From Geobacteraceae bacterium (GTDB lineage: Bacteria; Desulfobacterota; Desulfuromonadia; Desulfuromonadales; Desulfuromonadaceae): a stretch of DNA of 7,135 nucleotides. The notes beneath the pieces are model-generated. The model had not been told where the DNA came from. It saw only the letters and a program-made list of their open reading frames with translations, and did no database searches. The position numbers and the translations under genes are program-made. Of the stretch, positions 1 to 6,504 are shown in pieces. The first letter of the stretch is position 1. The number at the start of each line of letters is the position of its first letter. Location: the NCBI GenBank assembly GCA_020201305.1, contig JAIVHC010000055.1:1-7135 (forward strand). Reading direction: 5' to 3'.

Positions 1-78
1 TCTGAGAGGTGAAGCATAAATTACTCCCGCGTGAGTATTGGTTCGAGTTGGGCGGTGTCCACCGGCTTGGTTGCTCAT
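1..78 (-). CDS. Possible 5' end of an unidentified protein, cut by the left window edge
   Basis: On the minus strand an ATG at 78-76 opens a frame with no stop through to position 1, giving 26 codons (begins MSNQAGGHRP, ends IYASPLR). An AAGGA sequence lies 9 nt upstream of the ATG, a reasonable ribosome binding site. The frame lies 79 nt downstream of the bactofilin stop on the same strand, so it could be the next gene of that operon. I do not recognise the peptide, and 26 codons are too few for a family call. The other ATGs nearby on this strand (positions 96 and 86) meet stops within a few codons. All three plus-strand frames are closed within the first 18 nt, so no rightward gene enters from the left. 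The call rests only on the open frame, the ribosome binding site and the operon position. Confidence 0.35.
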   Translation of the reverse strand, partial: MSNQAGGHRPTRTNTHAGVIYASPLR

Positions 79-88
79 CGTTGCATAT

Positions 89-135
89 CCTTACATGCAG
101 GTGCTGAGTATTGCGAGGCGTCACCCTATGTAAGG
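89..135. other. Inverted repeat downstream of the bactofilin gene
   Basis: CCTTACAT at 89-96 is matched by ATGTAAGG at 128-135, an 8-bp perfect inverted repeat. A shorter nested GGTG/CACC pair lies at 100-103 and 122-125. It sits just after the bactofilin stop and before the possible next start at 78. It may be a transcript-end or intercistronic structure. There is no T-run on either side, so it is not a convincing intrinsic terminator. Confidence 0.35.
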
Positions 136-157
136 GGTGCTGGTAATTGGAGGTGTT

Positions 158-568
158 TTAATGCTCAATGCTGCCGATCTTTTCGATTTTTTCCCCATTA
201 ATCAAATGGATTTCATCTTCATGCTGGCGGATATCTCCATTCAGGGTAGAACCGGGATCAACGCTCAATTCGCGGGTGAGAAGGGTGCCTTCAAAATAGC
301 TCCCGTGCTTAAGCTGTATGCTGTCGCACGCCAGTTGTCCGTGTATCTGTCCGTGGCAGATGCAGTTACTGCAGCGCACATCTCCGTGCACGACCCCGGA
401 GTTACCGATAATTAGATGTTCCCCTTTTAAGGTGCCGTCGAAAGTCCCGTCGATTCGCATGCTGCCGTTGAATTCAAGTTCCCCCTGCACGCGGGTTTTT
501 TCCCCCAGAATTGTCGAGATGGGGGCTCCGCCGGGAGCACGTGATTGATCTGCTTTTTTACCGAACAT
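158..568 (-). CDS. Bactofilin (polymer-forming cytoskeletal protein)
   Basis: This 136-residue protein has the bactofilin layout. A short polar N-terminal tail (about residues 1-17, MFGKKADQ onward) leads into a core at about 18-112 with regularly spaced Gly and hydrophobic residues (GSMRIDGTFDGTL at 35-47, HGQIHGQL at 72-79, GSTLNGDI at 106-113). This pattern is typical of the right-handed beta-helix that polymerises end to end without nucleotide. A charged C-terminal tail follows. Bactofilins form membrane-associated filaments that position envelope enzymes and influence cell shape. The length is normal for the family. The ATG at 568 has GGAGA 8 nt upstream. It follows the M23 peptidase gene by 21 nt on the same strand, an arrangement matching the known functional link between bactofilins and M23 peptidoglycan hydrolases (for example CcmA with Csd proteins in Helicobacter). 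One oddity is a cysteine group, C66, C69, C71 and C81, inside the core. The family call is firm; the partner is inferred from context. Confidence 0.9.
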   Translation of the reverse strand: MFGKKADQSRAPGGAPISTILGEKTRVQGELEFNGSMRIDGTFDGTLKGEHLIIGNSGVVHGDVRCSNCICHGQIHGQLACDSIQLKHGSYFEGTLLTRELSVDPGSTLNGDIRQHEDEIHLINGEKIEKIGSIEH

Positions 569-589
569 AAAATGGGTCTCCGCAGGGGG

Positions 590-1474
590 TTATTTTTCGC
601 TCAGATATATCAACGGATAGGGGTTGAGAGGCTTGTTCTGATGGCGCACCTCATAGTGCAGGTGTGATCCGCTCGAACGGCCACTGTTGCCCATGATGCC
701 GAGGATGTCGCCACGCACCACCGTATCTCCGGGTTTCACATGGATTTTATGCAGATGTCCGTAGATGCTCAGGTAGTTGTTAGGGTGTTCAATTTTTACC
801 ATCTTGCCGTAGCCGCCGTTGTTTCCGGCAAATAGCACCTTCCCTGCAGCGGTAGCGCAGATGGAGGTGCCTATCATGTTGGAGATATCGATACCGTAGT
901 GAAAGGCGCGCCTGCCGTTGAAGGGGTCGGTTCTGGTGCCGTAACCTGATGAAACCCAGCCTTTGGCGGGCTCTCCAAGGGGGGTACCGTTGGCCAGATT
1001 AATCATCTCGTTGGCGTAATTAACCAGAGGTTCCGGCTCATCCATGGGGATGGGATAGTAGGGCCCACCCTGATTCGGAATTTGTGGTGTCGCAGTATTT
1101 GCCGTATCCGCTGTGGGAGGAACTTCTACTCCTACCTGAGTAAGGATCTCCTCAATCTGTTCACTGCGTTCACGCAGTGCAGCCACTTCGTGCCGGAATA
1201 ACTCGGCTTTTTCCTGTCGCAGGGTTTCGAGCTCATGGGTCATGAGGCGTTCGCGTTGCTCTAACGTGGCGAGCGCAAGTTCAGTGGTGCGCAGATTGTG
1301 GAGTATCTCCTTGCTCTGCAGCATACTGTGGATGCCGAATCCCGCAGTCACGCTTAAAAGCGTGATAAGTACGGATGTGAGGACAGCGCCTGTGCGCAAG
1401 GTGGATCTCTTTACGGTTATTGCGCGGCTGCGACCCTCATCGCCGGATATTATTATATGTAGCTTCTGTGACAT
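590..1474 (-). CDS. Membrane-anchored M23 (LytM-type) peptidoglycan metallopeptidase
   Basis: This 294-residue protein has a positively charged N-terminus, one hydrophobic segment at about 28-48 (signal anchor), a charged helical, probably coiled-coil stretch at about 52-113, a Pro/Thr-rich linker at about 117-148 and a C-terminal M23 domain at about 170-290. The zinc site is complete: HxxxD as H192 and D196 (HYGID), H240 in YGHLHK, and the HxH motif H271/H273 (HLHYEV). It is therefore predicted to be an active endopeptidase that cuts peptide cross-links in periplasmic peptidoglycan. This differs from the degenerate EnvC/NlpD-type activators, which lack some of these residues. Coiled coil plus LytM is the usual plan for cell-shape and division hydrolases. 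The ATG at 1474 gives the N-terminal anchor, although no good Shine-Dalgarno sequence precedes it. It is the first gene of a pair with the bactofilin 21 nt downstream, which probably organises this enzyme. No clear promoter was found upstream on the minus strand. Confidence 0.93.
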   Translation of the reverse strand: MSQKLHIIISGDEGRSRAITVKRSTLRTGAVLTSVLITLLSVTAGFGIHSMLQSKEILHNLRTTELALATLEQRERLMTHELETLRQEKAELFRHEVAALRERSEQIEEILTQVGVEVPPTADTANTATPQIPNQGGPYYPIPMDEPEPLVNYANEMINLANGTPLGEPAKGWVSSGYGTRTDPFNGRRAFHYGIDISNMIGTSICATAAGKVLFAGNNGGYGKMVKIEHPNNYLSIYGHLHKIHVKPGDTVVRGDILGIMGNSGRSSGSHLHYEVRHQNKPLNPYPLIYLSEK

Positions 1475-1776
1475 AAAATATCAATTCTGTTAAAAATGAG
1501 AAGGGGGAAAGAAACGCCATGTCAGGTGAAAAGGTCTCCTCTGTGTCTATCGTTCCTGTACAAGCAAAGGGCGCCTACGTATACTTGAGCGCACGCTTGG
1601 GCACATGTTTTGTGTCCGTCTTTGTGCCCGTAAGGGGCAGCGGACGTAAGTACCTACGAAGGTACATACTAAAAACCCAGACTGACATACCATAGTAGGT
1701 GATGCGCAGGTATATTGTCAAATGTTTGCACGCGTCCACATTATCACTTTAAATAGAGCCATTTAGAGGGCATGAA
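1475..1776. other. Divergent intergenic region with adjacent stem-loops
   Basis: This stretch separates the leftward peptidase gene from the rightward flavoprotein gene and holds no credible ORF. Several small structures lie together. A hairpin arm GTCCG (1614-1618) pairs with CGGAC (1641-1645), and inside it TGCCC (1625-1629) pairs with GGGCA (1635-1639). GTACCT/AGGTAC with a 4-nt loop lies at 1650-1665. There is also an 11-nt direct repeat with one mismatch (1609-1619 and 1621-1631, TTTGTGYCCGT). None has a T-run, so these are not simple terminators. They could be a structured leader or a protein-binding region; I cannot assign a function. Confidence 0.4.
1715..1744 (+). promoter_or_regulatory. 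Candidate sigma-70 promoter for the flavoprotein gene
   Basis: TTGTCA at 1715-1720 matches the -35 consensus at five of six positions. CATTAT at 1739-1744 matches the -10 at four of six, with an 18-nt spacer. Transcription would begin near 1751, leaving a short leader with AGAGGG (1765-1770) six nt before the ATG at 1777. Found by eye; one base beyond the ideal spacer. Confidence 0.4.
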
Positions 1777-2917
1777 ATGTTGAAGAGTAACAACCGGATT
1801 ATCATTGTAGGAGGCGGAACTGCAGGAATTATGGCGGCGGGAGTTGCCGCAGCATCAGGTGCCGAGGTGCTGGTGCTGGAGAAGATGCCACGAACCCTGC
1901 TGAAGCTCGGTATAAGCGGGAAAGGGCGCTGCAATATAACCAACACTGCGCCAATACCTGAATTTATCTCCCATTTCGGCGCTAACGGACGCTTCTTGCG
2001 CCAGGCATTTCACCGTTTTTTCAGCACCGAACTTCAGACCCTGCTGCAGCAGATCGGAGTCAGGGTTACGACGGAGCGGGGCGGTCGTGTATTCCCTACC
2101 AGCGGCAAAGCCCTGGATGTAGTTCGTGCTCTGCGGCGCTGGGCGGAAAAGAGCGGCGCCACCATTCTGACCGGGGCCGGAGTGGATGAGATGCTGGTGC
2201 AGGATGGAAGGATTGTCGGGGTGCGCTGCGGCGGGACCGATTATTCCGCTTCCAGGGTGATTCTCGCCAGCGGCGGCGCTTCATATCCGGCTACGGGTTC
2301 CAGCGGTGAAGGATATGCCCTGGCACAGCGGGCCGGACATCATGTGATAGCGCCGCGTCCCTCTCTGGTTCCGCTGATCAGTTCAGACATAGACAATGGC
2401 GCATTAAACGGCCTTGCCCTGCGCAATGTAGGTGTGCGTATGTATGTGGATGGGAAAAAGAGTGCAGATGCCTTTGGCGAACTGACCTTCACTCCCGATG
2501 GAGTGGCGGGGCCGGTGATCCTGACTCTGAGCCTGGCGGCGGTGGATGCGCTCCAGGGCGGGAAAAAAGTGCGCCTGGAGATCGATCTGAAACCGGCCCT
2601 GGACTAACCCGGAACAACTAGGGCACAGCGTAAGTGCAACGCAACGCAAGAAACTGCGCCACTGGCTCAAGCACTTCAGCGTGGAGATCAGCGCACATCG
2701 ACCCATAGAGGAAGCAATTGTAACCGCCGGCGGGGTGCATCTGCGCGAAGTGGATCCCCGCACCATGGAGTCCAAAATTGTGCCCGGGCTGTACTTCGCG
2801 GGTGAAGTACTCGACCTCCAGGCGGATACCGGAGGCTACAATCTCCAGGCGGCCTTTTCCACCGGCTGGCTCGCCGGCACCAGTGCCGCTGAGAATGCAA
2901 TCTCAGAACAACATTGA
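1777..2917 (+). pseudogene. HI0933/BaiN-type FAD-dependent oxidoreductase, disrupted by an internal deletion and frame change
   Basis: The N-terminal 276 codons (1777-2607) show a dinucleotide-binding GGGTAG motif at residues 12-17, the family signature KLGISGKGRCNITN at about 43-56, a second FAD-contact segment (ASGGASYPATGSSGEGYALA, about 164-183) and GELTFTPDGVAGP near 234-246. The frame then stops at 2605-2607. The rest of the protein continues in the next frame from about 2606 to 2917. There a QRKKLRHWLKHF helix leads to EAIVTAGGV, DPRTMESK, VPGLYFAGEVLD and DTGGYNLQ, the standard C-terminal FAD-binding block. Compared with the usual family of about 390-420 residues, roughly 40-50 codons of the helical insert between IDLKPALD and NPEQ are missing, and the missing length is not a multiple of three. 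Neither half can make a complete FAD site. The start at 1777 has AGAGGG six nt upstream. Intact relatives are flavoproteins of mostly uncertain substrate. The break may be real decay or an assembly error. Confidence 0.88.
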
Positions 2918-2960
2918 AAGATATTGGTGTCTTCCAGGCATATTTGTTGCCAATTTGTGC

Positions 2961-2998
2961 TCCTTCCCCCCTGATGGGGGAAGGTCGGGATGGGGGTG
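2961..2998. repeat. REP-like GC-rich palindromic intergenic repeat
   Basis: CCTTCCCCC at 2962-2970 and GGGGGAAGG at 2976-2984 form a perfect 9-bp inverted repeat around a 5-nt loop (CTGAT). They are followed by a G-rich tail, TCGGGATGGGGGTG (2985-2998). This composition, with the stem plus the GGGATGGGGG tail, resembles dispersed intergenic palindromes common in proteobacterial genomes. It lies between the broken flavoprotein gene (ends 2917) and the ATP-grasp gene. There is no T-run after the stem, so a terminator role is doubtful. Only one copy is visible here; the repeat status is inferred from resemblance. Confidence 0.6.
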
Positions 2999-3066
2999 TT
3001 GCGCGAGCAGGGATGTCCTGGCGGGCACGATTGATCTGAAAACAGAGATTACCAAAGGATATGCAC

Positions 3067-4260
3067 ATGTTTTTACTCGACCAACCCTATATTTCAGATT
3101 TTATGCGCCAGACCCTTAAAGAGCATCAGATCCCCGTGGTGGCTAGGCCAGAGGCCCTGGCGATGGAACCGCTGCCTGGAACCCGGCTGGTTGATCCCGG
3201 CGAGGCAGTGATGCGGTTGAATGGGGGTCTAAACGCTGACAGCGGGGCTGCGCCGGATTCTCCTCTCTATACTACCTCGGAAAATGCTCTTAACTGGATC
3301 GCTTCCAATCTTGCAGATACTGAACTTCCAGCACAGATAAACCTGTTCAAGGATAAGCTTAAGTTCAGGGAGGGGACCAGTACACTGTTTCCGGAGTTTT
3401 TCTTTCAAAGGGTTAACTATGCAGATATAGACACCCTGGATGTGGATAAGCTCAATTTTCCGTTTATCATCAAGCCCTCGGTGGGTTTTTTCAGTATGGG
3501 GGTGCACAAGGTCGATTCGGCGTCGAAATGGGACTCCACCCGCGCGGCTATCCATGCGGAAATTGCCCAGCAGCAGGCGATCTACCCGCGCGAAGTTCTG
3601 GATACCGCCACCTTTATCATTGAGGAATGTATCGAAGGGGATGAGTTTGCTGTAGATGCTTACTTTGACGGGGATTCGAACGCTGTGGTGGTGGGAATTC
3701 ACCAGCATTTGTTTGCTTCAGATCACGATGTTAGTGACCGGGTGTATATAACCTCAAAGAAAATTATTACAGAGTATATGCAGGAGTTTACCTCTTTCGC
3801 CACCGCCATCGGTAAACAGCTGGGAGTGAAGAACCTCCCTGTGCATATGGAGTTGCGGCGCCATGGGGACAGCATCCTCCCCATCGAAGTCAACCCCATG
3901 CGCTTCGGCGGCTGGTGCACTACTGCAGATTCTACCGCCAAAGCCTTCGGCTTCAACCCCTATCTGGATTACTTCACCCACGAGGGCCCGGCGTGGGACA
4001 CGATCCTGGCGCATAAAGATGATACAGTGCACAGTATCGTGGTTCTGGATAACTCAACGGGGGTTGAGTCCGATAAAATAACCGAATTCAACTATGCGGA
4101 GTTGAAGGATGTGTTTGAGAACACTCTGGAACTGCGGCGCACCGATTACAAGCGCTATAATGTGTTCGGATTTCTATTCAGCGCCACCCGGCCGGACAAA
4201 ATGGCTGAACTCGAACGTATTCTGACATCTGATCTCAGGGAGTTTGTAACCTGTGGATAA
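3067..4260 (+). CDS. ATP-grasp domain protein of unknown substrate
   Basis: This protein of about 397 residues has the ATP-grasp fold order. A pre-ATP-grasp N-terminal part (about 1-90) precedes the ATP-binding lysine region FPFIIKPSVGFFSMGV (about 131-146, Lys136). The hinge segment IIEECIEGDEF (about 184-194) follows, then the metal-binding end MELRRHGD and IEVNPMRFGGW (about 261-283), where E262, E274 and N276 are the expected Mg2+ ligands. A C-terminal region of about 100 residues completes it. ATP-grasp enzymes join a carboxylate, through an acyl-phosphate, to an amine or thiol. The sequence resembles the carbamoyl-phosphate synthase/biotin carboxylase type, but I cannot name the substrate. 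The ATG at 3067 is preferred over the in-frame ATG at 3061, because AAAGGA (3054-3059) is 7 nt from the former and only 1 nt from the latter. It is intact, follows the broken flavoprotein gene on the same strand by about 150 nt, and ends 21 nt from the convergent mntP gene. No neighbour suggests a pathway. Confidence 0.85.
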   Translation: MFLLDQPYISDFMRQTLKEHQIPVVARPEALAMEPLPGTRLVDPGEAVMRLNGGLNADSGAAPDSPLYTTSENALNWIASNLADTELPAQINLFKDKLKFREGTSTLFPEFFFQRVNYADIDTLDVDKLNFPFIIKPSVGFFSMGVHKVDSASKWDSTRAAIHAEIAQQQAIYPREVLDTATFIIEECIEGDEFAVDAYFDGDSNAVVVGIHQHLFASDHDVSDRVYITSKKIITEYMQEFTSFATAIGKQLGVKNLPVHMELRRHGDSILPIEVNPMRFGGWCTTADSTAKAFGFNPYLDYFTHEGPAWDTILAHKDDTVHSIVVLDNSTGVESDKITEFNYAELKDVFENTLELRRTDYKRYNVFGFLFSATRPDKMAELERILTSDLREFVTCG

Positions 4261-4281
4261 TCATGTTTGGAGGAGAGGTGG

Positions 4282-4824
4282 CTACTGCCCCAGCAAAATC
4301 CGTAGCCCCACCAGAATCAGAACCACTCCCCCGCTGAACTCTGCCTTGCTCTCGAGGAGGGTGCCGCTTCTGTCGCCGATGTAGACCCCGGCAAAGCTGA
4401 AGATAAAGGTTGTTATGCCAATGATGCCGCAGGCCAGATACGGGTTTACCGCCAGCAGGTTCAGGCTGAAGCCCGCGGCCATGGCATCGATGCTTGTGGC
4501 AAGGGCGAGGGTCAGCATGGCGCGATGGGTGATGTCCGCTATATCCTCCTCTATCTTGTCGCTGAATGCCTCGCGGATCATATTCCCCCCGATAAGGGCG
4601 AGGAGGACAAACGCCACCCAGGGGGCGTATACATCAATCCAGCCTAGAAGACCTTTCCCGCCCAGGTAGCCGATGAGGGGCATGAGCCCCTGAAACGCTC
4701 CGAAGTACAGGCCCGACATAAGACCCAGGCTCGCTGGTGGAGTGGTATGTTTGGCGCCCAGCCCTATGGACACTGCAAAAGAATCCATACTCAGGGCTAT
4801 GGCAAGAATTAGTACATCAACCAC
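4282..4824 (-). CDS. mntP: Manganese efflux pump MntP
   Basis: This 180-residue, very hydrophobic protein has six predicted membrane segments (about 3-23, 34-55, 64-82, 104-124, 130-150 and 162-178). It is an inverted repeat of two three-helix halves, each carrying the family motif: ALSMDSFAVSIGLG at about 10-23 with Asp14, and LATSIDAMAAGFSL at about 108-121 with Asp113. These two aspartates match the conserved acidic residues of MntP needed for Mn2+ export from the cytoplasm. A charged loop (DKIEEDIADITHR, about 89-101) joins the halves. Length is close to the E. coli protein (188 residues). The start is GTG at 4824, with AGGA 7 nt upstream. The gene is convergent with the ATP-grasp gene and divergent from pabB, so it is probably transcribed alone. 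In many bacteria mntP is controlled by a yybP-ykoY Mn2+ riboswitch or by MntR; I see neither in the upstream 285 nt. Confidence 0.94.
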   Translation of the reverse strand: MVDVLILAIALSMDSFAVSIGLGAKHTTPPASLGLMSGLYFGAFQGLMPLIGYLGGKGLLGWIDVYAPWVAFVLLALIGGNMIREAFSDKIEEDIADITHRAMLTLALATSIDAMAAGFSLNLLAVNPYLACGIIGITTFIFSFAGVYIGDRSGTLLESKAEFSGGVVLILVGLRILLGQ

Positions 4825-5109
4825 GGGTAAATCCTGTAAAATTAGGCAGAACTACACGCTTAATTCTGCTGAGTTTAAAGCCAATGCTGTAAATTGAATA
4901 AAATGGGAAGTCTCTGGCAGGGGTGGATTATTACCATATGACTATTTATCCATGGAAGGAAAATATGCATGCAGGCGTATACCTTCAGCAACGGTAGTAT
5001 CTGGTCCCTGGTTGTACTCGTCACTAGCACTGCCCCCTATATAGCAGTAAAATTAAGGGTTGGGTATATGTAAACTCCTACCCATCAGGATTGCGAAAGC
5101 ATCATTATT
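4825..5109. other. Divergent mntP/pabB intergenic region
   Basis: No credible ORF lies in this 285-nt AT-richer stretch. GCAGAA at 4846-4851 and TTCTGC at 4864-4869 form a small 6-bp inverted repeat in what would be the mntP leader. No strong paired -35/-10 boxes at normal spacing were found on either strand. The motifs expected for a yybP-ykoY riboswitch were not recognised. The pabB start at 5110 lacks a good ribosome binding site; the nearest AGGA ends about 19 nt upstream. Confidence 0.4.
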
Positions 5110-6504
5110 ATGCACAGAAGTATAACAAACACACCCCCACCCCGGATTTGTATTAAAGATGACTGTAGCGGCAAATGGCTGAGTTTCAAATCCATTAAAC
5201 ATGTACTCTGGTGCGACTCAACAGCAGAGGTGGAAGCCCTGTTGCTCGAAGTCGAGGCCTGGGTGGCGCGAGGCTGGTATGCTGCCGGTTTTGTGTGTTA
5301 TGAGGCGGCAGGGGCCTTCATGGGGGTGGAGGCCGCTCCTTCCACTGCAGAGTTGCCTCTGGTGTGGTTTGCGCTCTCTGAGAACGTAGAAAAACTCGAC
5401 CATATAGATATCTGCAGGGAGTGGCAAAAGCTGCCATGGCATGCAGATTGTTCTTATGCGCAATATCGTTCCGGCCTGGAGCTTATAAAAGCTGCCATTG
5501 AACGAGGGGAGACCTATCAGGTTAATTATACCTACGCTCTCCAAACCAGGGTTGAAGCTGATTTCAACCCCTGGGAATTTTTCTGTTACCTGAACCACAG
5601 GCAGCAAGGGCGCTATGCGGCCTATATGGATACCGGGTCTCACACCATCTGTTCTGCTTCTCCCGAGCTGTTTTATAGCGTAGATGCGGACCGCATAGCA
5701 ACCAGACCCATGAAAGGCACCATCCCGCGGGGGAAAACTGCAGTTGAAGATGCCCGCCTGGCGGAGCAACTGCAGTGCAGCGAGAAAAACCGTGCCGAAA
5801 ACCTCATGATCGTGGACATGCTGCGCAACGATATCAGCCATCTTGCCGAAACAGGCAGTGTGGTAACAGACAAGCTGTTCAGCCTGGAGAAGTACCCCAA
5901 CGTATGGCAGATGACCAGCACGGTCACCGCTACCCAACGCAGAAAGATAAACCTTGCAGAACAGTTCAGGGCGCTGTTCCCCTGTGCCTCCATCACCGGA
6001 GCGCCCAAAAGAAATACCATGGAGTGGATATCCCGGCTCGAACCGCACCCCCGCGGGGTTTATACCGGCGCTATGGGGTTTTTGCTTCCCGAGGGGCGGC
6101 GTCAGTTCAGCGTGGCTATCCGCACCGCCGTCTACTCACGCAATAATCATCAGCTACGCTACGGGGTGGGGGGAGGCATCGTGTGGGATTCAGAATGCGA
6201 AGATGAGTGGTGTGAAAGCCGCAGCAAGGCAAGTGTTCTTCCCGGGGTTGGAGATTTCTCCCTCCTCGAAACCCTCCTGTGGCTGCCGCATCACGGGTTC
6301 CGTAATCTGAAGTATCATCTCCGGCGGCTCAGCGCCAGCGCAGAGGTTTTCGGTATCCCCGTGGATATCCATTACATCCGCCAACAGCCGGCGATATATG
6401 GCTGCGCCACAAGACTGATCAGCGCCAGATATATGCCGACCTGCTTGAGGCCTGTGGGGCGGATGTCGATGATGTGCTTATGTACAACGAACGAGGAGAG
6501 ATAA
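5110..6504 (+). CDS. pabB: Aminodeoxychorismate synthase component I, PabB part of a PabB-PabC fusion
   Basis: PabB converts chorismate, with amide nitrogen from PabA glutaminase, into 4-amino-4-deoxychorismate for folate synthesis in the cytoplasm. The chorismate-binding domain is complete (about residues 115-378). It contains ASPELF (183-188), RPMKGT (199-204, whose Lys202 is the PabB-type catalytic lysine), NRAENLMIVDMLRND (227-241, with the Mg2+-binding acidic residue), SITGAPK (294-300) and YGVGGGIVWDSE (351-362). The PIKGT/PMKGT lysine favours PabB over anthranilate synthase TrpE. After the linker DFSLLETLLW (382-391) the protein enters a PabC-like lyase domain (GFRNLKYHLRRLSASAEVFG, 396-415). 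From about residue 428 it runs into a wrong frame and ends at 464. The last ~35 residues are therefore not native. The ATG at 5110 has no strong ribosome binding site, but the N-terminal length fits the family. No pabA is in the window. The PabB activity could survive although the fused lyase is broken. Confidence 0.9.
   Translation: MHRSITNTPPPRICIKDDCSGKWLSFKSIKHVLWCDSTAEVEALLLEVEAWVARGWYAAGFVCYEAAGAFMGVEAAPSTAELPLVWFALSENVEKLDHIDICREWQKLPWHADCSYAQYRSGLELIKAAIERGETYQVNYTYALQTRVEADFNPWEFFCYLNHRQQGRYAAYMDTGSHTICSASPELFYSVDADRIATRPMKGTIPRGKTAVEDARLAEQLQCSEKNRAENLMIVDMLRNDISHLAETGSVVTDKLFSLEKYPNVWQMTSTVTATQRRKINLAEQFRALFPCASITGAPKRNTMEWISRLEPHPRGVYTGAMGFLLPEGRRQFSVAIRTAVYSRNNHQLRYGVGGGIVWDSECEDEWCESRSKASVLPGVGDFSLLETLLWLPHHGFRNLKYHLRRLSASAEVFGIPVDIHYIRQQPAIYGCATRLISARYMPTCLRPVGRMSMMCLCTTNEER

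Noticed and set aside
2681..2917. A separate 78-codon gene starting at GTG 2681
   Set aside because: It is the C-terminal block of the HI0933 family; the homologous frame extends upstream to about 2606, so it is part of the pseudogene.
4825..5109. yybP-ykoY manganese riboswitch upstream of mntP
   Set aside because: The characteristic conserved segments were not recognised on the minus strand.
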